Origin: DATBLE01 sp963775695
GTDB lineage: Bacteria > Actinomycetota > Thermoleophilia > Gaiellales > Gaiellaceae
Length of the DNA: 64,000 nucleotides
Reading direction: 5' to 3'
NCBI GenBank assembly: GCA_963775695.1
Contig: CAVZJU010000012.1
Span: 205,690-269,689, forward strand
A model generated the notes under the pieces. It was not told the DNA's origin. It saw only the letters and a list, made by a program, of their open reading frames with translations, and ran no database searches. The position numbers and the translations under genes are program-made. This document shows, one piece after another, positions 59,655-64,000 of the stretch. Position 1 is the first letter of the stretch; each line of letters begins with the position of its first letter.

Positions 59655-60440
59655 TCAGGACAGGAAGTACATCGGGTTCGGGATCTTGAACGTCTTGTCC
59701 GAGAACCCGCCGTTGAGGTCGCTGAACTGGTCGCCGAAGTTGGCGACGATGTCGTAGCCGAGCGACTCGATGTGCTGGCGCGTGAGCGACTTGTGCTGGG
59801 TCGTCGTGCACGTCGACCCTCCGCACGAGTTCAGCCACGGGGCTGCGTTGTCCCTCAGGTAGAGGTTGGCGTCGACCACGTCGTAGCCCTCGCCCGTCAG
59901 GTTCGCCAGGGTGCCGGCGTGCCGGGCGGTGCTCCGGCCGGTCAGGAAGAAGACGGTGTAGCCCTTCGACTCGGCGTAGTGCTCGAGGTCGGCCATGTGC
60001 GGCACGGCCGGGAAGACGGCCGCGTCGGCGAAGGCGTTGTTCGAGCCCGGGCTGAAGACGAAGTTGGTGTAGATCTCATAGCTGAACGTGTTGAGCGTCG
60101 TGTCGTCGACGTCGAACACCACCGCCTTGTGCGCCCCCGACGACGGGTGGTCGCCGTTGTTCGGCTTCCGCAGATACTTCTCGGCGGTGTCGACGATCCC
60201 GCCCAGCTCGTTGGCATAGGCGCCGGTCGGCGAGAACGTGTGCAGCGGGACGGTCGGGTCGACCGGGTTGACCCGGGTCGGGTCGATGGTGTCGCCGTAG
60301 TAGATCGAGGGCGCGAGCGCGGACGGCTCGCTCGCTTCTTTACAGATTCCTTTCGCTTCTCTCAGGAAGCTCTTCGTCTTTCCCAAGGTTCGTCTCAGGC
60401 GGCTCCGGAAGGTTTGAGCGGATGCAGCCGGGCGGGCCAC
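59655..60440 (-). CDS. HAD-superfamily acid phosphatase-like protein
   Basis: The open frame from GTG 60440 gives 261 residues; the frame is open to ATG 60473 but would then overlap the divergent protease start. The nucleophile motif AVVFDVDDTTLN, FFLTGRSTARHAGTLA and the acidic ANFGDQFSDLNGG match class B/class IIIB acid phosphatases. Most relatives are secreted, yet no signal peptide is visible here, and the first 40 codons (around GTKSFLREAKGICKEASEPS-like text) are oddly AT-rich. An upstream frameshift or wrong start is possible. Confidence 0.7.
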   Translation of the reverse strand: MARPAASAQTFRSRLRRTLGKTKSFLREAKGICKEASEPSALAPSIYYGDTIDPTRVNPVDPTVPLHTFSPTGAYANELGGIVDTAEKYLRKPNNGDHPSSGAHKAVVFDVDDTTLNTFSYEIYTNFVFSPGSNNAFADAAVFPAVPHMADLEHYAESKGYTVFFLTGRSTARHAGTLANLTGEGYDVVDANLYLRDNAAPWLNSCGGSTCTTTQHKSLTRQHIESLGYDIVANFGDQFSDLNGGFSDKTFKIPNPMYFLS

Positions 60441-60449
60441 TCGATCGAC

Positions 60450-60455
60450 AGGAGG
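60450..60455 (+). promoter_or_regulatory. Shine-Dalgarno AGGAGG of the serine protease gene
   Basis: A perfect AGGAGG ends seven bases before GTG 60463. It is one of only two strong Shine-Dalgarno sites noticed in the window (the other is before DUF2304). It fixes the protease start and argues against an HAD start at 60473. Confidence 0.75.
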
Positions 60456-60462
60456 AACATCC

Positions 60463-61455
60463 GTGACGACCATCCACCGTAGGGCTCTGGCGCTCGCCGT
60501 CGCAGGCGTCCTCGCCGCCGCGCTCGGCGCCGGGCTCGCGTTCGCGCGACCGACGGCGACGATCGGATCGGGTGTCGTCGTCGTCGAGACGAACCTCGCC
60601 TATCAGGGCGGAGCCGCGGCCGGCACCGGAATCGTCCTGACCCGTTCGGGAGAGGTCCTGACGAACAACCACGTGATCCGGGGTGCGACGACGATCAGGC
60701 TCGTGGTTCCGGGAACCGGGCACAGCTATTCGGCGAAGGTCGTCGGCTACAGCGTCTCGGACGACGTCGCCGTCCTCCAGGCGAGCGGCGCCGCGAACCT
60801 GAAGACCGCGTCGCTGGCCACCTCGTCTCGCCTGGTCACGGGTCAGGCCGTCAGTGCTCTCGGCAACGCCGGCGGAACCGGCAGGCTCGTGTCCGCGGCA
60901 GGACGGATCACCGCGCTCGGCAGGTCGATCGTCGTGAACGACGACCAGGGCGACGCGCGGCGGCTGACCGGCCTCATCGAGACGAACGCGAGCCTCGAGC
61001 CCGGCGATTCGGGCGGGCCGCTCCTGAACAGGGCAGGTCAGGTGGTCGGGATGAACACGGCTGCTTCGACCGGCTCCGGCTACGCGGTGGCGGCGAGTGA
61101 CGGCTACGCGATCCCGATCCTCAAGGCGCGGACGATCGCAAGCCGGATCGAGTCCGGGAAGTCTTCCGCGACCGTCCACGTCGGCCCGACGCCGTTCCTC
61201 GGGATCGAGATCGATCCCGGCAACGGGAACGAGCTGATCGCCGGCGTCCTCCCCGGCGGGCCTGCCGCATCGGCCGGCCTGGTGCCGGGGGACGTGATCA
61301 CGGCGATCGACGGTCGCACGGTCTCCTCGCCGAACGCGATCAGCAGCCTCCTCCTGTCCGAGAAGCCGGGCAAGCGTGTGTCGGTCGCGTACTACGACGA
61401 GTCCGGAACGAGCGAAACGGCCGTCGTCGTGCTCGGCAGCGGCCCGCCGCAGTAG
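60463..61455 (+). CDS. Secreted HtrA/DegP-like serine protease with PDZ domain
   Basis: A 330-residue exported S1C-family protease. A signal peptide (LALAVAGVLAAALGAGLAFA) precedes a trypsin-like domain with the full triad: His70 (LTNNHVIRGA), Asp101 (VSDDVAVLQ) and Ser183 (LEPGDSGGPLLN). A C-terminal PDZ domain (FLGIEIDPGNGNELIAGVLP, AASAGLVPGDVITAIDG) follows. It acts in envelope protein quality control. No membrane anchor beyond the signal peptide is seen. Confidence 0.88.
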   Translation: MTTIHRRALALAVAGVLAAALGAGLAFARPTATIGSGVVVVETNLAYQGGAAAGTGIVLTRSGEVLTNNHVIRGATTIRLVVPGTGHSYSAKVVGYSVSDDVAVLQASGAANLKTASLATSSRLVTGQAVSALGNAGGTGRLVSAAGRITALGRSIVVNDDQGDARRLTGLIETNASLEPGDSGGPLLNRAGQVVGMNTAASTGSGYAVAASDGYAIPILKARTIASRIESGKSSATVHVGPTPFLGIEIDPGNGNELIAGVLPGGPAASAGLVPGDVITAIDGRTVSSPNAISSLLLSEKPGKRVSVAYYDESGTSETAVVVLGSGPPQ

Positions 61456-61497
61456 TTCCGCGCTCCGTTCGCACCGTGGCGGAGGGATGATCCGCGG

Positions 61498-64000
61498 GTG
61501 CATCGCAAGGTCGTCACCGTGCTCTTCTGCGACGTGGTGGGCTCCACCGCGCTGGGCGAGTCGGTCGACCCGGAGGCCTTGCAGGGGCTGCTCGCCCGCT
61601 ACTTCGAGCGGATGAAGGCGATCGTCGAGTCGCACGGCGGGTCGGTGGAGAAGTTCATCGGCGACGCCGTGATGGCGGTCTTCGGCGTCCCACAGGTGCA
61701 CGAGGACGACGCCCTGCGGGCCTGCCGGGCGGCACTGGAGATGCGAGAGGCCTTCCCGGAGCTGGGCGTGCAGGGAAGGATCGGCGTCAACACCGGGGAG
61801 GTGGTGACGGGGACGGAGGAACGGCTGGTGACCGGCGACGCGGTCAACGTCGCAGCGCGGCTGCAGCAGGCGGCCCCGCCGGACGACGACGTCCTGATCG
61901 GTCAGGCGACGCTCGAGCTCGTCCGCGGGGCGGTCGACGTCGAACCGGTCGAGCCGATGACGCTGAAGGGCAAGAGCACGCCCGTATCGGCGTTCCGTAT
62001 CGTCGCCGTCCGCGATGCGCCGGAGCGCTCGCACGAGGCGCCCTTCGTCGGTCGTGATGCCGAGCTGTCGCTGATCGTCCAGGCGTGGACGCGAGTCCTC
62101 GAAGGCCGCACGTGCGAGCTGGTCACAGTGGTGGGCGACGCCGGTGTCGGGAAGTCGCGGCTGGTCGCGGAAGCGCTGGCGTCGATCGACTCCCGGATCG
62201 TCTCGGGCCGCTGTCTGCCGGCCGTCGACGAGCTGATCGGCGAGCAGGTCCGGTTCGACCTCCGCGAACGGATCGCCATGGCGTCGGGCGGCAACCCGCT
62301 GTTCCTGACGGAGATGCTCGCGATGGCGAGCACGACCGACGAGGTCGAGGTGCCTCCGACGCTGCGGGTGCTCCTCGCCGCGCGGCTCGACCAGCTCGAC
62401 GCGCCCGAGCGGGCCGTGCTGGAGCGGGGCGCGGTCGAGGGCGAGATCTTCCACCGCGGCGCCGTGCAGGCGCTCGCCCCGGAGGAGCCCCAGGTCACAC
62501 CGCGGCTCGCGGCGCTCACCCGCAAGGAGCTGATCCGCCCCGACCGGGCCCAGATCCCCGGCGAGGACGGCTTCCGTTTCCGGCATCTCCTAATTCGGGA
62601 CGCCGCCTACGACGCCCTCTCCAAGGCGACGCGCGCCGACCTGCACGAGCGCTTCGCGGCCTGGATCGAGGCGCGGAGTGCCGACCTCGTCGAGCTGGAC
62701 GAGATCGCCGGCTACCACCTCGAGCAGGCCGCACGCTACCGGGCGGAGCTCGGACAGCCCGACGCGGCACTCGCCGAGCGCGCTGGCGCGCACCTGGCCG
62801 CCGCCGGCCGCCGGGCGTTGTGGCGGGCGGACCGGCGCGCGGCGGCGCGGCTCCTCGTCCGGGCCCTGGCGCTGATCCGGCCGATCCGACTGGACATGCT
62901 CCTCGAGCTCGACTACACACTCTCGCTCGACGAGCGCCGAGAGCGGATCGCCGTCGCCCAAATTGCCGGCAGGAGGGCTCTCGACGAGGGCGACCGCGCG
63001 GCGGCAAGCCTCGCGCGCCTCGTCGAGCTCGAAAGCCGCCTGCTCACCGGCGAGCCGGTCGTAGACGAACTGGATCAGGCGGGGGAGGCTGCATTATCCT
63101 TGCTCGAGGCGGCCGGCAACCATGCGGGGCTCGTCCACGTCTGGTTCTGGCTTGGCGCCATCGCCAACACCCGGGCGCAATTCGAGCGGCGGGCTGCCTG
63201 CGCCGAAAACGCGCTCCATCATGCGACGCTCGCAGGGCATCCGCCCGCGGGGCTATTCGCGCTCTCCGGGGGGCTATTCGGGCTTTCCGGGGCGCTGGTC
63301 CAAGGTCCGAGGCCTGCCGACGAGGCGCTCGCGACGCTGGAGGCATACTCGGCGGCGATGAACCACCCGGTGCCGGTGGTACGGCGCGGGATCCTGCTCG
63401 CGATGCTCGGGCGGTTCGATGAGGCGTGGTCAATCGCGCGCGAAGCGGAGCAGCGAGAGATCGAACTGAACGGGGAGTGCCTGAGTTCTCACGAGATCGC
63501 CGAGATCGCGTCCCTGGCCGGTGACCACGAGCAGGCGGCGCTGCGGCTTCGCGAAGCCCACGAGCTAGTTGAGCGGCGCGAGGAGCGCGCATTTCTCTCC
63601 ACCACGGCACCGACCCTCGGCCGCGAGCTCTGCATCCTCGGCCGGTACGAGGAGGCCGAACCGCTCGCGCAGCTCGGACGCGAGCTCGGCCACCAGCAGG
63701 ACCTGGCGACACAAGCGGTCTGGCGGCAGGTGCAGGCGCTCGTCCTGGCGAGCCGCGGGAAGCACGCAGAGGCGGAGCGGTTCGCGAGAGAGGCAATCGA
63801 GTTCCGCGATCACTCGGATGCGCCCAACCGCCAGGCGGATGCGCGCTGCGACCTCGCCGAGGTGCTCGCGGCGGCCGGCCGGGTGGAGGAGGCGGCGGAG
63901 GCGTACGAGCAGGCGCTCGACCGGTACGGCCGCAAGAAGAACCTGGCGATGGTCGCGCAGGTGCACCCCCGGCTCGAAGCGCTGCGTGCAGGCGCCGGCC
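61498..64000 (+). CDS. Adenylate/guanylate cyclase-ATPase-TPR regulator (partial, ATPase middle missing)
   Basis: The frame is open from GTG 61498 to the window edge, 834 codons. The class III cyclase domain is intact: LFCDVVGSTAL, EKFIGDAVMAVFG (metal Asp and base-specifying Lys) and TGDAVNVAARLQQA (Asn and Arg of the catalytic loop). A STAND-type ATPase follows with Walker A VGDAGVGKSRLVAE. The sequence then jumps from SGRCLPAVDELIGEQV to DLRERIAMASGGNPLFLTEM, lacking the usual Walker B stretch. Degenerate helical repeats follow. It is probably a cAMP-signalling regulator. Confidence 0.85.
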   Translation, partial: MHRKVVTVLFCDVVGSTALGESVDPEALQGLLARYFERMKAIVESHGGSVEKFIGDAVMAVFGVPQVHEDDALRACRAALEMREAFPELGVQGRIGVNTGEVVTGTEERLVTGDAVNVAARLQQAAPPDDDVLIGQATLELVRGAVDVEPVEPMTLKGKSTPVSAFRIVAVRDAPERSHEAPFVGRDAELSLIVQAWTRVLEGRTCELVTVVGDAGVGKSRLVAEALASIDSRIVSGRCLPAVDELIGEQVRFDLRERIAMASGGNPLFLTEMLAMASTTDEVEVPPTLRVLLAARLDQLDAPERAVLERGAVEGEIFHRGAVQALAPEEPQVTPRLAALTRKELIRPDRAQIPGEDGFRFRHLLIRDAAYDALSKATRADLHERFAAWIEARSADLVELDEIAGYHLEQAARYRAELGQPDAALAERAGAHLAAAGRRALWRADRRAAARLLVRALALIRPIRLDMLLELDYTLSLDERRERIAVAQIAGRRALDEGDRAAASLARLVELESRLLTGEPVVDELDQAGEAALSLLEAAGNHAGLVHVWFWLGAIANTRAQFERRAACAENALHHATLAGHPPAGLFALSGGLFGLSGALVQGPRPADEALATLEAYSAAMNHPVPVVRRGILLAMLGRFDEAWSIAREAEQREIELNGECLSSHEIAEIASLAGDHEQAALRLREAHELVERREERAFLSTTAPTLGRELCILGRYEEAEPLAQLGRELGHQQDLATQAVWRQVQALVLASRGKHAEAERFAREAIEFRDHSDAPNRQADARCDLAEVLAAAGRVEEAAEAYEQALDRYGRKKNLAMVAQVHPRLEALRAGAG

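Overview
The window is strongly GC-rich, densely coded DNA. Most genes start with GTG or ATG and overlap their neighbours by 1-14 bases, and several promoters look leaderless (a TAnnnT -10 hexamer six to nine bases before the start codon). Gene content and style fit Actinomycetota, most likely a Thermoleophilia/Gaiellales-type bacterium. That placement is inference, because there is no rRNA or marker set here. From about 6.1 to 56.7 kb the window is one very large cell-surface polysaccharide locus, with housekeeping genes at both edges.

Left edge (1-8 kb): the C-terminal PHP domain of a PolX-type DNA polymerase, a methyltransferase, and a minus-strand run vapB-vapC-hemE-hemH-wzt plus a 91-codon gene. 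The ABC exporter is therefore split. Its ATPase (Wzt-like) is translationally coupled to haem genes, while its permease (Wzm-like) lies about 3.4 kb away beside a zinc-ribbon methyltransferase.

Polysaccharide core (8-57 kb): two different initiating phosphoglycosyltransferases are present, a WecA/MraY-type enzyme fused to a CapD-like N-terminal half (8051) and a WbaP-type enzyme (34762-36288). There is a Wzx-like flippase and a Wzy/WaaL-like ligase on a shared divergent promoter, about a dozen GT4 glycosyltransferases, three other glycosyltransferases (two GT2, one CgeB-like), and five GT-C-like membrane proteins. Sugar-nucleotide enzymes include GMD, a GDP-fucose-synthase-like enzyme, UDP-xylose synthase, a GalE/WbpP-like epimerase and another SDR. 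Further members are five methyltransferases, an AsnB-type amidotransferase, a GNAT protein, two deacetylase-like proteins, a secreted clan GH-A hydrolase and a secreted six-hairpin-like protein. They form several tight operons: a ten-gene minus-strand run (12650-23688), a plus run (26624-31599), a minus run (31596-36288), a plus run (37720-42338) and a minus run (42311-48841).

Right edge (57-64 kb): a GlsB/SHOCT membrane protein, a HAD acid phosphatase, a DegP/HtrA-like serine protease and the start of a class III cyclase-ATPase-TPR regulator whose ATPase middle is missing.

The most unusual content is non-coding. Where tight gene packing breaks, the space is filled by palindromic elements. 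These include a 171-bp structured element present as two identical tandem copies and one diverged inverted copy. Its differences fall mostly in loops or as compensatory base pairs, and its closing helix would bury the GTG start codon of the next gene. A dispersed GTGGGGGAAC-type hairpin family also covaries. Other elements are GACAGGCT-type palindromes, a 162-bp nested palindrome, and a 219-bp element with perfect 16-bp terminal inverted repeats that probably gives a glycosyltransferase its start codon.
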